Part shown: piece after piece, positions 53,813 to 63,540 of the stretch
How positions within the stretch are numbered: the first letter of the stretch is position 1
How the letters are laid out: every line of letters starts with the position of its first letter
Source: Adhaeribacter arboris
GTDB taxonomy: Bacteria > Bacteroidota > Bacteroidia > Cytophagales > Hymenobacteraceae
DNA length: 64,000 bases
Direction of reading: 5' to 3'
Assembly: GCF_003023845.1 (NCBI RefSeq)
Contig: NZ_PYFT01000001.1
Span: 6,758,001-6,822,000, forward strand
Notes under the pieces: generated by a model
Seen by the model: the letters and a program-made list of their open reading frames with translations, nothing else
Databases searched by the model: none
What the model was told of the DNA's origin: nothing
Program-made: the position numbers and the translations under genes

Positions 53813-54631
53813 TCAGGAAGTTAAAGTCCGGTTCTTATTGGATACTTTAGCTTGTACTGCTTCTTCCCAATTCTGGCCGGTTGCCGATAAATATTCCGAC
53901 TTATTCCAGGTATGACTGCTTTTCGTATTAGATATGTCTGGTTCGCATAGGTATATTTCATGAGCAGGCCGCTCGCTTATTTTTAAACCGCAGGAGCGCA
54001 ACATAGCTTCCACGCCGGCGTGGTTGGGAGCCCACCAGTTGGTTATATCACCCGCTAATCGCTGCTCGATAAAGGCCATTTTGGGCCACCCGTCTTGCCG
54101 CATTTTATCCCGGTCATTAAAATCTAAATCCGGAGGAACTTCTGCTACTTCTTCGCCAGGCATGGTGAGCGTTTGAAAAATCATTAACCGGTTTAATTTC
54201 TGGGAGAGAATATCCAAGGATAAAAGTGGGTACCGCAAATGATATAGTACTCCCATATACCAAATCAAATCAAACCTTTGTTCTAACCGGGCTACATCGT
54301 ACACCTGCAATTGCCGGAATTCTATTTGGTTATCTAAACCAAATTGCTGCGCCACCCAAACGGCTTGCTTTAGATAATGCGGATCTATATCAATAGCGAG
54401 TACCTGGGCGCCGCGTTTTGCCAGTTCCAAGGTATAATATCCCGCATTGCAGCCCACATCCAGTACCTTCCAACCACTTAAATCAGTTGGAATAAAAGGG
54501 GCAATATCTTTCCATTTAAAAGCCGGGAAATCTCCTAAAGTGTGGTTAGGTGCCGTTTGGGTACCATCGGGTAAATGAATGTTATGAAACCAAGGTCCTA
54601 GTTGATCAATCTCCTGCTGTAATGTAGCCAT
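53813..54631 (-). CDS. SAM-dependent methyltransferase of glycan cluster (TIGR04290-like)
   Basis: I place the start at ATG 54631; the longer frame from 54679 begins with non-conserved residues and crosses a hairpin (54657-54676). The 272-residue protein starts TLQQEIDQLGPWFHNIHLPD, then has the class I methyltransferase glycine loop KVLDVGCNAGYYTLEL, acidic Asp in VLAIDIDPHYL and DLIWYMGVLYHLRYPLL. This resembles the CmoB/TIGR04290 group, whose members often lie beside glycosyltransferase genes. It probably methylates a sugar or lipid-linked intermediate of the cluster; that is inference. Confidence 0.82.
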   Translation of the reverse strand: MATLQQEIDQLGPWFHNIHLPDGTQTAPNHTLGDFPAFKWKDIAPFIPTDLSGWKVLDVGCNAGYYTLELAKRGAQVLAIDIDPHYLKQAVWVAQQFGLDNQIEFRQLQVYDVARLEQRFDLIWYMGVLYHLRYPLLSLDILSQKLNRLMIFQTLTMPGEEVAEVPPDLDFNDRDKMRQDGWPKMAFIEQRLAGDITNWWAPNHAGVEAMLRSCGLKISERPAHEIYLCEPDISNTKSSHTWNKSEYLSATGQNWEEAVQAKVSNKNRTLTS

Positions 54632-54725
54632 GTATCTATTTGTTGAATGTAACCTTCCTTCACTTAAAGTGGAAGGCAATTTATAGGGAAGTTTAAAGTA
54701 TAAAAGCTTTGAAACTAGTTTGTTA

Positions 54726-55835
54726 TTACCTTTCTTCTAAATGACCACTGGCTTTAGCTAGTGGTTTGTATTCCCGAACGTATTGCTCTACTTCCAAGGC
54801 CCGATGGGCGGCGGTATGCTGATTTAGCACTTTTTGCCGAGCTCGCTCGCCGATGGCTTTTCGTTCGGTTTCCGAAATTTCCCGCAAAAAACGTAAGGTA
54901 TCCTGAGCGGAATAAGAAACTAAGATTTCCGAATCAAAATCAAAAACAGAGTCTAAACCATCCCAGTAATCACTAATTATTGGGGTACCACAGGCAGCAG
55001 CTTCGAACAAGCGTACACTGGGCGAAAAGCCAGCTTTAATCATATCGGCCCGGGTTATATTTTGAGTAAAGCGCTGGCGGTTATAAAATTCCCGGTGCTC
55101 CGCTGGTGGTAGATGATGGATATATTGGGTATTCTCAGGCCACTGGATGGATAGGGGATATTGCGGACCAGCCACCACAAACTTACCTTCCGGCCATTGG
55201 CGGGCAGCATCCAACATTAACTTTTCCAGAGGTGGTTGCCGGTCGTCGCTGTAGGTTCCTAAATAACCTAAATCCCAATTCATTTCCTGTGGTTCCGGAA
55301 AGTATAAGTCCGGATCGAAAGAGCAGTATAGCGGTCTGGCTTTCGGCGAACCGTATTTTTGTTCGAGTAACTCCAGAGTTGGGCCACCGGTAAAAGACAA
55401 ATATAAATCGTATTGCGGAATTAAATTAGGGTGCAGGTATTCGTAATCTTCCCGCTCCAGTTTGGCTAAAGTTACCGGAGTGTCAATATCGTAAAAAGCT
55501 TTCATGCCTTGCGCCGTATTCATTACCCATTGCCCAATCAAAACTCCTTCCGGAACATACGAACCCACCATCACCAAATCGGCCTCGCGTACCTGCTCGG
55601 TAAAACAGGCTTGTAAATCATCCCGGGAAATATAAAGCTGCGTATCGCAGTAACCCGGGTTTGGTAAATCCCGGCTGGAGGCGTACCAGGGCACGTCGCG
55701 TTCCAGGAACAAAATTTCATGGCCCCGGGCTGCTAATTCCCGCACCAATCCCCGGAAAGTAGTAGCGTGGCCGTTACCCCAGGAAGAAGTAATCGATAAA
55801 CCCAGGATAACTATGTTCATGGATTCTTGCTTCAT
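54726..55835 (-). CDS. CgeB-like glycosyltransferase, copy 1
   Basis: The 369-residue protein is a CgeB/Glyco_trans_1_2-type GT-B enzyme. It starts with the nucleotide-fold strand IVILGLSITSSWGNGHATTF and ends with the donor-site motif RLFEAAACGTPIISDYWDGL. The start ATGA overlaps the stop of the next upstream gene by 4 nt, so the two are translationally coupled. It shares its overall pattern with the two following paralogues (55832 and 56931). The sugar and acceptor are unknown. Confidence 0.85.
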   Translation of the reverse strand: MKQESMNIVILGLSITSSWGNGHATTFRGLVRELAARGHEILFLERDVPWYASSRDLPNPGYCDTQLYISRDDLQACFTEQVREADLVMVGSYVPEGVLIGQWVMNTAQGMKAFYDIDTPVTLAKLEREDYEYLHPNLIPQYDLYLSFTGGPTLELLEQKYGSPKARPLYCSFDPDLYFPEPQEMNWDLGYLGTYSDDRQPPLEKLMLDAARQWPEGKFVVAGPQYPLSIQWPENTQYIHHLPPAEHREFYNRQRFTQNITRADMIKAGFSPSVRLFEAAACGTPIISDYWDGLDSVFDFDSEILVSYSAQDTLRFLREISETERKAIGERARQKVLNQHTAAHRALEVEQYVREYKPLAKASGHLEER

Positions 55836-56944
55836 ACCAACTCGCCGGCTTTTCTGGCAATTTTACTGTGCAGTAATTTTTCTAACTGGTCGGCCCGGTG
55901 GTTATATGTATGAGCTGCTAACACTTTGTTGTAAGCCGCCTTCCCGATAGCCGTGGCTTTTTCTTCCGTTAACCCGGCCATAATTTTACCCACTTCGTCG
56001 CCGTTTTTTGCTACTAAAATTTCGGTATCCGGCTCAAAGAAAAAATCAATGCCTTCCCAATAATCCGTAATGATACAGGCCGCTGCTCCAGCGGCTTCGA
56101 ATACCCGGGTGGCCGGGGAAAAACCATAACGGGCCATACTTTCCCGACTAATATTTAATACCGCTTTCGGGGTGCAGTTAAACGCATTATGGTCTTGGGT
56201 AAATACATGGCCGATATATTTTACATTTGAGCTCATGGGTTTGTCGCCCCAACCGCTGCCACCAATAATAAAGGTATTCTGGGGAAGTTTGGCCGCGACT
56301 TCTAAAAAGAAATGTTCTACGCGGGCTTCCCGGTCCGGTAAGCGGTTACCCAAGAAAGCTAAATCGCAGGCAAATTTTGGATTGGGCTCTACCGGAAAAT
56401 GCGTAGCGGTATCTAAAGCATTATAAACAGGAACGCATTGCTTAACGCCCAAGGCTTCATAAGCTTGAATGACCGGTTCGCCGCCGCCGTAAGTCAGTAC
56501 CATATCGTACTGGGGAATGTGAGCCCGGAAGGCATCATCCGGATTGTTTTGGACGCGGTCTAAGGTAGCAGGCGCATCTACATCCCAGAAAATTACCATC
56601 CGCTCCGGGGTTTGCAATTTCAGCACTTCGGCTTCTAATAATCCATCAAATACACCCACGCCGCTTGCTTTTACCACAATATCCGCTTCCGTTGCTTGTT
56701 CCAGCATTTTAAAAACGGCCTCTTCGGTAGCGGCATACACCACAACTTTGGCCCAATCCGGGTCGGGAATATCGCGGTTTTCCTGCCGCTGATAAGCATC
56801 GGGTTCATAAAAAGTTACCTGGTGACCACGTTGGTGTAAAGCCCGCACAATGCCGCGGTAATACGTAGCTGCTCCATTCCAGTATGCTGAAACCAAACTG
56901 GAGCCAAAAAAAGCAATTTTTAATTTTTTGTTATTTTGCATAAA
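55832..56944 (-). CDS. CgeB-like glycosyltransferase, copy 2
   Basis: The start is placed at ATG 56944 (MQNNKKLKIAFFGSS), 14 nt inside the previous gene; a longer frame from 56986 adds non-conserved residues. The 370-residue GT-B protein has IAFFGSSLVSAYWNGAATYY at the N-terminus and RVFEAAGAAACIITDYWEGI in the C-terminal half. The central GWGDKPMSSNVKYIGHVFT stretch is shared with its neighbours in position. It is likely a transferase adding one sugar of the cluster's glycan. Confidence 0.85.
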   Translation of the reverse strand, partial: FMQNNKKLKIAFFGSSLVSAYWNGAATYYRGIVRALHQRGHQVTFYEPDAYQRQENRDIPDPDWAKVVVYAATEEAVFKMLEQATEADIVVKASGVGVFDGLLEAEVLKLQTPERMVIFWDVDAPATLDRVQNNPDDAFRAHIPQYDMVLTYGGGEPVIQAYEALGVKQCVPVYNALDTATHFPVEPNPKFACDLAFLGNRLPDREARVEHFFLEVAAKLPQNTFIIGGSGWGDKPMSSNVKYIGHVFTQDHNAFNCTPKAVLNISRESMARYGFSPATRVFEAAGAAACIITDYWEGIDFFFEPDTEILVAKNGDEVGKIMAGLTEEKATAIGKAAYNKVLAAHTYNHRADQLEKLLHSKIARKAGELV

Positions 56945-58070
56945 CTGTTTCTTCGTTCTTATTCCCGTAAATTTTTGTAGCGGCAATGCCCAATTCTGCG
57001 CACACTTTTTCCAGTTCGTTCACCCGGTGGGCACAGGTATGGCGTTGTTGTATGGTATTTAAACCCTTGTTTACTAGTTCCGTTGCTTGGTTTTTATCCG
57101 TAAGTATGGTTTGCAAATGTTTCTTCATTTCTTCGCCGTTTTGAGCTACCAGAAAGTCCTCACCCGGAGTAAATAAATGTTCGGCATCTTCCCAGGGAGC
57201 CGTAATTAAGGGTATACCACAGCTCAAAGCTTCAAACGGACGGATAGTAGGAATGCCGGGTAAAGCTTCTACGTAAGGGCGGCGGGGTACGTGTACGGTT
57301 ACTTTATATTTGGCAAATTCTTCGGGAGCTTTGTAATTTGGTAACCAGCCGCCGTATTCAATTCCTGCTTCTGCTAATGATTTTAGGGCGTGTTCGGGGT
57401 AGCGGACCCCGTATATTTTTGCTTTCAAACCCAGTTCTTTCACCGGATTAATTAAAAACTCGTGCAGCTCGGCGGTACGTTCTTCATCGCCCCAATTACC
57501 AATCCAAACCAGGTCGCCTTCTAGTTCTGTTTTAGTATGTGGATAGAAAACGGAGGTATCGGCTGCTTCGTGCCAGGTCCAGGCTTTTTGGGTCCATTGT
57601 TCCTGCAGGTAAATATTCCGGATAACTTCTCCAAAGGCCAGCACCCCATCGTAGTTGGTTAAATCATAAGCGGCCATGCTTTTCTTTTCGGTTACGGCCC
57701 GATGGTGCGTATCGTGAAAAAGCAATTTATAATGGTTGCGGGTGCGATGTTGCCCTATTTGCCGGACTAGTTCGTGCTCGTTCCACTCGTGTACCAATAC
57801 CAAATCAGCATCCCTTAGCACAAAATCTAAATTAAGGGAAGGAGGAGCGTAAAAATTAGTTTTTAATCCGGGGTAATATTGTTGAAGCTCTTTTAATTTT
57901 TCCTGGCCATATTCCGAAACAAGATTTTGCAAACTCCAGCCATTTTCGGGTTCAAAAACTTCTACCTGATGTCCCCGTACTTTCAGTTCCTGCACAATGC
58001 CGCGTAAAAAATGAGCGTTGCCGTGGTTCCAGTCGGAAAGCAGGGAATGGTAAAAAAGCACTATTTTCAT
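56931..58070 (-). CDS. CgeB-like glycosyltransferase, copy 3
   Basis: The 379-residue GT-B protein starts KIVLFYHSLLSDWNHGNAHF and has the donor-site motif RPFEALSCGIPLITAPWEDA. It differs most in the middle, with VTVHVPRRPYVEALPGIPTI. Its end overlaps the start of copy 2. Three related transferases in tandem suggest duplication and then specialisation for different linkages. Confidence 0.85.
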   Translation of the reverse strand: MKIVLFYHSLLSDWNHGNAHFLRGIVQELKVRGHQVEVFEPENGWSLQNLVSEYGQEKLKELQQYYPGLKTNFYAPPSLNLDFVLRDADLVLVHEWNEHELVRQIGQHRTRNHYKLLFHDTHHRAVTEKKSMAAYDLTNYDGVLAFGEVIRNIYLQEQWTQKAWTWHEAADTSVFYPHTKTELEGDLVWIGNWGDEERTAELHEFLINPVKELGLKAKIYGVRYPEHALKSLAEAGIEYGGWLPNYKAPEEFAKYKVTVHVPRRPYVEALPGIPTIRPFEALSCGIPLITAPWEDAEHLFTPGEDFLVAQNGEEMKKHLQTILTDKNQATELVNKGLNTIQQRHTCAHRVNELEKVCAELGIAATKIYGNKNEETVYAK

Positions 58071-58105
58071 TATTAGATTAAATTAAAGTTCCTGTCTTAA
58101 TGATT

Positions 58106-59209
58106 TTAAATAGTTACTGTTGCCGCGAGAAGTTGCTGGTATACCTGTTCATACTCAAACGCCATTTGTTTAGCACTAAACTGCAAGCCAACTTTTATCG
58201 CCCGGAAGCTGAAAATGTTACGAATAAATTCATCTGAAATCAGCTTGGTAAGGGTTGCTTTTAGTTGAGCTGCATTTTCCGGGTTTACGTAAGTAGCCGC
58301 GTGTTGCCAGATTTCTTTCTGACTCGGAATCTCTCCTAAAACCAAGGCACAACCGGATAACCCGGCTTCTAAGGCGGATAAACCAAAAGGTTCGTACCTG
58401 GCCGGCAAAGCAAAAATAGAAGCCCGGCTCAAGTAATCTGCAATTTGCTCCTGATTCAAGTAGCCCAAAAACTGGACATTCGGCAAATCAAGAATTTCTC
58501 CGGTTGCCGGGTGCCGGGCATCGCCGGCTACTAACACGGGCCAACTCAGTTCCGGTGCTATTTCCGTTAATAGCTTGATGTTTTTAGCCTCATCCCAAAT
58601 CCTACCCATACTAAAAATAAAAGGCTCTTTGGAACTGTACCGGAACAAACTTATATCTCGACCGTTATGAATAACTAAATGGTTCTGAAAAGGACCGTAC
58701 AGAGTTTCAGCTTCTTCGAGCATGGCCAGGGTAGGCGCCACGACTAAATTGGCAGCCTGTAAACTTTGCGTGACCCGCTTCTGGTATTCTTGCCAAGTAT
58801 CCGGTGTTTTTTCTTTTTTTACTGCCTGCCACCAGGAAGGAACACAAGAATGTACTACCACTATTATAGGTTTTCCCCAGTCCAAATGCGCGTGAACCAG
58901 GTTATTCAGGTGAATAAGATCGGGCTGAAATTCCTGTTTTATTTGCATTAGCCAATTCGCAGCAGCATCTACTTCTTCCCAGGGATTATCCATCCACTCT
59001 AGTTTAAAAGTGCTCTCGTAGAGTTGTACATTTGAAAGAGAATTAATTTCCTGGTATTGATTAGCGGTAAGGGAAGCGCCCATAATAGCCAGGGCTACTT
59101 CGGCTCTTTCTGGCTCTAAAGCCCGAATTAATTCAATAGCGTACGTCCAGACTCCGCCCAGAGTATCTGCCGTCATTAAAATTTTTAGTGGTTTTGCTTC
59201 CTGGGGCAT
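58106..59209 (-). CDS. GT4-family glycosyltransferase
   Basis: The 367-residue protein is a GT4 retaining transferase: KILMTADTLGGVWTYAIELI at the start, PDLIHLNNLVHAHLDWGKP, FSMGRIWDEAKNIKLL, VAGDARHPATGEI and the C-terminal ASIFALPARYEPFGLSALEA with its EX7E motif. It begins 3 bp after the stop of the upstream oxidoreductase gene, so the two are coupled. Sugar unknown. Confidence 0.9.
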   Translation of the reverse strand: MPQEAKPLKILMTADTLGGVWTYAIELIRALEPERAEVALAIMGASLTANQYQEINSLSNVQLYESTFKLEWMDNPWEEVDAAANWLMQIKQEFQPDLIHLNNLVHAHLDWGKPIIVVVHSCVPSWWQAVKKEKTPDTWQEYQKRVTQSLQAANLVVAPTLAMLEEAETLYGPFQNHLVIHNGRDISLFRYSSKEPFIFSMGRIWDEAKNIKLLTEIAPELSWPVLVAGDARHPATGEILDLPNVQFLGYLNQEQIADYLSRASIFALPARYEPFGLSALEAGLSGCALVLGEIPSQKEIWQHAATYVNPENAAQLKATLTKLISDEFIRNIFSFRAIKVGLQFSAKQMAFEYEQVYQQLLAATVTI

Positions 59210-59212
59210 GAA

Positions 59213-60283
59213 TTATTTTCCGTACATTTTATCCAGTACTTCGGCCACTTTTATAAATTCTTCGGCTTCGGCGTGGTATTTTTCGCCGGCAGCCAGGCGG
59301 TTGGCCCACACAACACCCGCTCTGCCCGACCAATCGTCGGGTGGGGAACAAAGAACTTCGGTTCGGGTACCGTAGTAACGCTCGGCGACAAAGTCATAAA
59401 ACGAACCATTTCTATTTTTAAATGCAACACCCCCGTTAGTGCCGTAAAAATTGGCGCTAATAATAGCTTCCTGGCCAGCGGGTAAGTTCCAGGAACAAGT
59501 TAATTGTACATGGGGCCCGGTTTTTAAATTTATACTGGCAGTAGCATAATCTTCTACCTCTTCTTCTAAGGAGATAATACGTTTTCCTTTACTGAACAAA
59601 CTACTGTTGACACTTGCTACGGCCGGAAAATTTAAACACCACATGGCTAAATCTACTAGGTGTACCCCTAAATCAATAACACAACCACCCCCCGATAATT
59701 TGGGGTCGTAGAACCAGGGTTTATCCGGCCCGTAGGCATTATGAAATACTAGTTCTACGCCATAAATCTCGCCCAGTTCTCCGGATTGAATGACCCGGTG
59801 CACTGCCTGCATGGCTTGCGTGTTGCGGTAAGATAAATCAACCCCTAATAACTTATCAGCAGCCCGGGCCGCTTCCACTACTTTTTGGATTTCTTTGCGA
59901 TTGCGGCCTAATGGTTTTTGGCAGAAAACCGCTTTTCCGGCCTTCAAAGCCGTTATGGTTTGTTCGGCGTGTAAGGCGCTGGGGGTAGCAATTACAATTC
60001 CATCCACTTCTTCGGTCAGCATGTCGTCGAGAGATGCTACAGCTTGAGCATTTAGCGCAGTTTTTAATGCTTCTTCGGAGTTGGCTGGTACAGTATCGGA
60101 AACATACGTGATTTCAGCAACTTGGTGTTTAGCTATTGCTTCCAGTCGGTTGCGGCCGATCCAACCTACGCCTAAAAAACCTAGCTTAGGTATAGTAGAG
60201 TTTGGCTGAAGGGGAAAGATTGTATTTTTATCTAAAAGCGAATCTTGTTGCATGTTTTTACTATTATTGCTTTTCAAAAGCAC
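59213..60283 (-). CDS. Gfo/Idh/MocA-family oxidoreductase
   Basis: The 356-residue protein has an N-terminal Rossmann fold (LGFLGVGWIGRNRLEAIA) and the family motif GKAVFCQKPLGRN, with the catalytic Lys in the KP pair. A C-terminal alpha/beta domain follows, with DLGVHLVDLAMWCLNFP. It should oxidise or reduce a sugar or nucleotide sugar with NAD(P). A start at Met11 (60253) is also possible. It lies 3 bp before the GT4 gene, so it probably makes or alters a donor sugar for the cluster. Confidence 0.9.
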   Translation of the reverse strand: MLLKSNNSKNMQQDSLLDKNTIFPLQPNSTIPKLGFLGVGWIGRNRLEAIAKHQVAEITYVSDTVPANSEEALKTALNAQAVASLDDMLTEEVDGIVIATPSALHAEQTITALKAGKAVFCQKPLGRNRKEIQKVVEAARAADKLLGVDLSYRNTQAMQAVHRVIQSGELGEIYGVELVFHNAYGPDKPWFYDPKLSGGGCVIDLGVHLVDLAMWCLNFPAVASVNSSLFSKGKRIISLEEEVEDYATASINLKTGPHVQLTCSWNLPAGQEAIISANFYGTNGGVAFKNRNGSFYDFVAERYYGTRTEVLCSPPDDWSGRAGVVWANRLAAGEKYHAEAEEFIKVAEVLDKMYGK

Positions 60284-60383
60284 TTGCCTTGATTAATGGC
60301 TAAAAGACATTCTTCCCGGAAAAATTTGCAGTAGTAAATATAGTCAACCACACCGGCCAGAAGCCGGACGATGCAAAAACACG

Positions 60384-60399
60384 AGCGAAGACGCTCGCG
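60384..60399. repeat. Short GC-rich hairpin within the glycan cluster
   Basis: CGAGCG (60384-60389) pairs with CGCTCG (60394-60399) around AAGA. It lies in the only larger gap (148 bp) inside the cluster, after the MDR dehydrogenase gene. It could be an attenuator or internal terminator; there is no T-run. Confidence 0.4.
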
Positions 60400-60431
60400 G
60401 TAGCTTCTAGAAGGCGGATTAAATCTTATTG

Positions 60432-61439
60432 CTAAAATCTAATCAGTGCTTTCATAAAGCCATCGGGCCGGTCTTGCAGCATCTGAAAAGCTTCGGCTAT
60501 ATTTTCAAAGGCAAAGGTATGGGTGTATAAAGCTTGCGGATTTATTTGTTGAGCTAGTACGGCTTTCACGGCTTCCTGCATGCCTCGCAGGTAAATTTTA
60601 GGGTCGCGTTCGTGGGCATTGATTACGTCGAGACCTCGCCAATTCCAAAGCTGCACATTCACCGAACGCATACCATCCTGATGGTAGCCAGCAATTATTA
60701 ACTTACCACGTTCGGCCGTTAATTCACCGGACAGATTCAAAGGCCATTCTTTCCCGGTGCACTCAATCACGCGCGGGCAAAATACACCTCCTGTTAAGTC
60801 TTTTACCTTTTCAATTATTTGCCAGTGATTATCCAGTTTAACAATTTCATCGGCGCCGCATTCCCGAGCAACTTTCAGAGAATAATCCCGTTGCGAAAGA
60901 GCAATTACCCGGGCACCCGCATTTTTAGCCAATTGAATCAATAAGGCTCCTAAAAAGCCAATACCAATTATAGCAACGGTTTGCCCAGGCTGAATATCGG
61001 AACGTTTAAAAATATTAATGGCACAACCTAAAGGCTCGCCGGGAAAAGGTAAGTCATTAAAAGCAGTAGGAAGTTTTACCAAAGATTCTGCCTCGGCTAA
61101 GTCGTACTCGGCGTAGGCATTATACGTTATGGCTGCCACACGCTCACCCACTTTAATGGTGGTTACCTCTTCGCCAATAGCATCTACCATTCCCCAACCT
61201 TCGTGCCCGGGATTACCGGCGGCAATTGGGTAGGAGAACCACTCGCGACCTTGCCAAACCGGAATATTAGAGGCACATAGGCCACAACCTTGCATTTTAA
61301 TGCGCACCTGGGTTGGTCCGGGTTCTGGTAAGTTAACATCGGTAATTTCTACCTTTTGGGGTGTAACAATAACGGCTGCCCGCATAGTAGAAACTTTATT
61401 CTGGGTTAAAGTAGGTAAGTCAACTAATTCTGAATTCAT
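60432..61439 (-). CDS. MDR-family alcohol dehydrogenase-like oxidoreductase
   Basis: The 335-residue protein belongs to the medium-chain dehydrogenases. The catalytic zinc site is indicated by GCGLCASNIPVW and GNPGHEGWG. The four-Cys structural zinc lobe is absent. The Rossmann glycines are in AIIGIGFLGALLIQLA. The start overlaps the stop of the upstream fused gene by one base (TAATG), which supports ATG 61439; Met19 (61385) is an alternative. In this context it probably acts on a sugar or cyclitol alcohol. Confidence 0.88.
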   Translation of the reverse strand: MNSELVDLPTLTQNKVSTMRAAVIVTPQKVEITDVNLPEPGPTQVRIKMQGCGLCASNIPVWQGREWFSYPIAAGNPGHEGWGMVDAIGEEVTTIKVGERVAAITYNAYAEYDLAEAESLVKLPTAFNDLPFPGEPLGCAINIFKRSDIQPGQTVAIIGIGFLGALLIQLAKNAGARVIALSQRDYSLKVARECGADEIVKLDNHWQIIEKVKDLTGGVFCPRVIECTGKEWPLNLSGELTAERGKLIIAGYHQDGMRSVNVQLWNWRGLDVINAHERDPKIYLRGMQEAVKAVLAQQINPQALYTHTFAFENIAEAFQMLQDRPDGFMKALIRF

Positions 61440-63499
61440 TAAGCAATGGCAACTTTAGAAACTTCATTTTTTTCCTGGATGGAGAAATCGACCGGTAATT
61501 CGATACCGCGGGTTTCGCACAGCCATTTATACAACTTCAAAACTCCTTCTTGTACCGAATTTTTCGGACACCAGCCGGTGGCTTTTTTGAATTTCCGGAT
61601 ATCCGATACGTAATAATGCTGGTCGCCGGGCCGCCAATCACCGAATTGCAGCGGTATTTTCTGGCCTTGGAAATCCCCGATAATTTCTAATAATTCTAAC
61701 AAGCTGGTGGTATTTTCGGGACCACCGCCAATATTAAAGGCTTGGCCGGAAATTTTCGGCATGTGTTGCTGGGCTAGTAGAAAGGCATCCACTAAATCTT
61801 CTACAAACAAAACATCGCGCACTTGCTTACCGTCGCCGTAAATGCTGATGGGTTTGTTTTCAATGGCTCGGATGGCAAAGTGAGCTACCCAGCCCTGGTC
61901 TTCGTTGCCGTATTGGTGCGGACCATAAATGCAACTCATCCGAAAAACTACGGCCGGTAAGTTGTACGTACGGGCATAATCAATAACATATTGATCGGCG
62001 GCTCCTTTGGAACAACCGTAGGGACTATGAAAATCTAAAGGACGGGCTTCCCCGATACCGTGCTTTAGGATGGATTTATCCGAAGGATTATAACGGGAAC
62101 CATCGGCAATAAACAATAAGTCTTCGAGGCCACCGTATACTTTATTCGTGGAAGTAAATACCAAAGGAGGCGGATTATCCTGGGCCCGGATAGCTTCCAG
62201 GATATTTACTATGCCGCGGGCATTAATTTCAAAATCGTTAATGGGTAAATCCAGCGAAGTGGTTACGGCTACCTGGGCGGCAAAATGAAAAACCTGGTCG
62301 GCATTTTTCATGAGCCTTTTAACCGTAAGCAAATCGCGAATATCGGCCACGTGAATTTCCAACCGCTCTTCGTAATTATCGTGCAGCCATTGTAAATTTC
62401 TTTCTACCCCGGTACGCGATAAATTATCCAGGATTAAAACCCGTTTGCCTTCCTGGAGTAAGCGTTTAGCTAAGTTGGTACCCACAAAACCGGCGCCTCC
62501 GGTAATTAATGAATATTTTTCGGCCGGATTAAAGCTGGTTTTGCGTTTGATGCAAGTAAGTTTGTTTAAACCGTTACTCCCATTTTCCGCCCACAAGCGG
62601 TACAATAGTTTAGGACTACCATCCGCTCTTTTCAAACCGAAAAAATATTCCCGTTCATCCACGTGAAAACCACTTATAGAAGTAGCTTCTATATCCAGAT
62701 CGTGGAGGCAGTTCCAATAAACTTTAGCAGCACTAGTATTTAAAATATTCCGGAACTCCTGTAATTGTTGGAATTCGTCGTGTTGCCACGTAGAAAAACC
62801 AGCGGCCGTTATCCAGATTTGGGCAACTGAATTATTTTGATTTAATACAGTTTTTACTTTGGCAATATTTTCTTCCCAGCCTTCCCCGTTTAAATCAAAC
62901 ACCCCCGGAAAACCGTGAATGCCCACCGCATCTATATAATGCATTACCCCACGATCGAACAGCAGTTGCAGCCAGTTAGGATCAATGGGCCGCATACCAC
63001 CTAATACTGTTTTTTTGCCGAGTTGATGTGCCAATTGGGCGGCAGCACTTACCATTTGAGTAAACGCTTGCCAGTTATGGTCTAAAGTATAATCGTATTG
63101 CAGGGTATTATTAGGCTCGTCCCAGAGTTCTACCCATTCAAAGTGCTCACCTAAATCTTGAATGAATGTAGCCAAGAAATCGGCAAAATCTTTCGGATTA
63201 GTTAAAGGGGCAGAAGTACGCGGCGTAACTCCTAAAGCCGGGGGAGTTGCGTGCAAACAAGGCAAAACGTTTACTTCTTTGGCTAAACGGGGGAGCAGCC
63301 ATTGGTACCATTCTTGACTTGCCGGGGTAGAATAATCATTCCAGGAAATACCGGTACGCAACTCGGTTACTCCTAATTCTTTCAAATCTGCCAGGGCTTT
63401 TTCAACCCGCGCCTGTTCACCGGGGCGGAACCATTCCACTAACCCGATTAAGGGTTGAAATTTATTCTCAGTATTTTTAGATAGTATATCCATTAACAT
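61439..63499 (-). CDS. Fusion of GH-A glycosidase-like domain and NAD-dependent epimerase/dehydratase
   Basis: The 686-residue protein has two parts. Residues 15-305 look like a GH-A clan barrel (GH39- or GH5-like): LKELGVTELRTGISWNDY, an acid/base-type Glu128 in VELWDEPNNTL, and IWITAAGFSTW where a nucleophile Glu is expected at position 232 but Ala is present. Residues 328-670 are a short-chain epimerase/dehydratase with the Rossmann loop ITGGAGFVGTNLAK and the YxxxK pair in SPYGCSKGAADQYV. The SDR half should act on a nucleotide sugar. The glycosidase half may bind a glycan without cutting it. Confidence 0.82.
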   Translation of the reverse strand: MLMDILSKNTENKFQPLIGLVEWFRPGEQARVEKALADLKELGVTELRTGISWNDYSTPASQEWYQWLLPRLAKEVNVLPCLHATPPALGVTPRTSAPLTNPKDFADFLATFIQDLGEHFEWVELWDEPNNTLQYDYTLDHNWQAFTQMVSAAAQLAHQLGKKTVLGGMRPIDPNWLQLLFDRGVMHYIDAVGIHGFPGVFDLNGEGWEENIAKVKTVLNQNNSVAQIWITAAGFSTWQHDEFQQLQEFRNILNTSAAKVYWNCLHDLDIEATSISGFHVDEREYFFGLKRADGSPKLLYRLWAENGSNGLNKLTCIKRKTSFNPAEKYSLITGGAGFVGTNLAKRLLQEGKRVLILDNLSRTGVERNLQWLHDNYEERLEIHVADIRDLLTVKRLMKNADQVFHFAAQVAVTTSLDLPINDFEINARGIVNILEAIRAQDNPPPLVFTSTNKVYGGLEDLLFIADGSRYNPSDKSILKHGIGEARPLDFHSPYGCSKGAADQYVIDYARTYNLPAVVFRMSCIYGPHQYGNEDQGWVAHFAIRAIENKPISIYGDGKQVRDVLFVEDLVDAFLLAQQHMPKISGQAFNIGGGPENTTSLLELLEIIGDFQGQKIPLQFGDWRPGDQHYYVSDIRKFKKATGWCPKNSVQEGVLKLYKWLCETRGIELPVDFSIQEKNEVSKVAIA

Positions 63500-63540
63500 C
63501 TATTCTTCCGTTTTAATTAGAATAATTGCGGTGACCAGAT

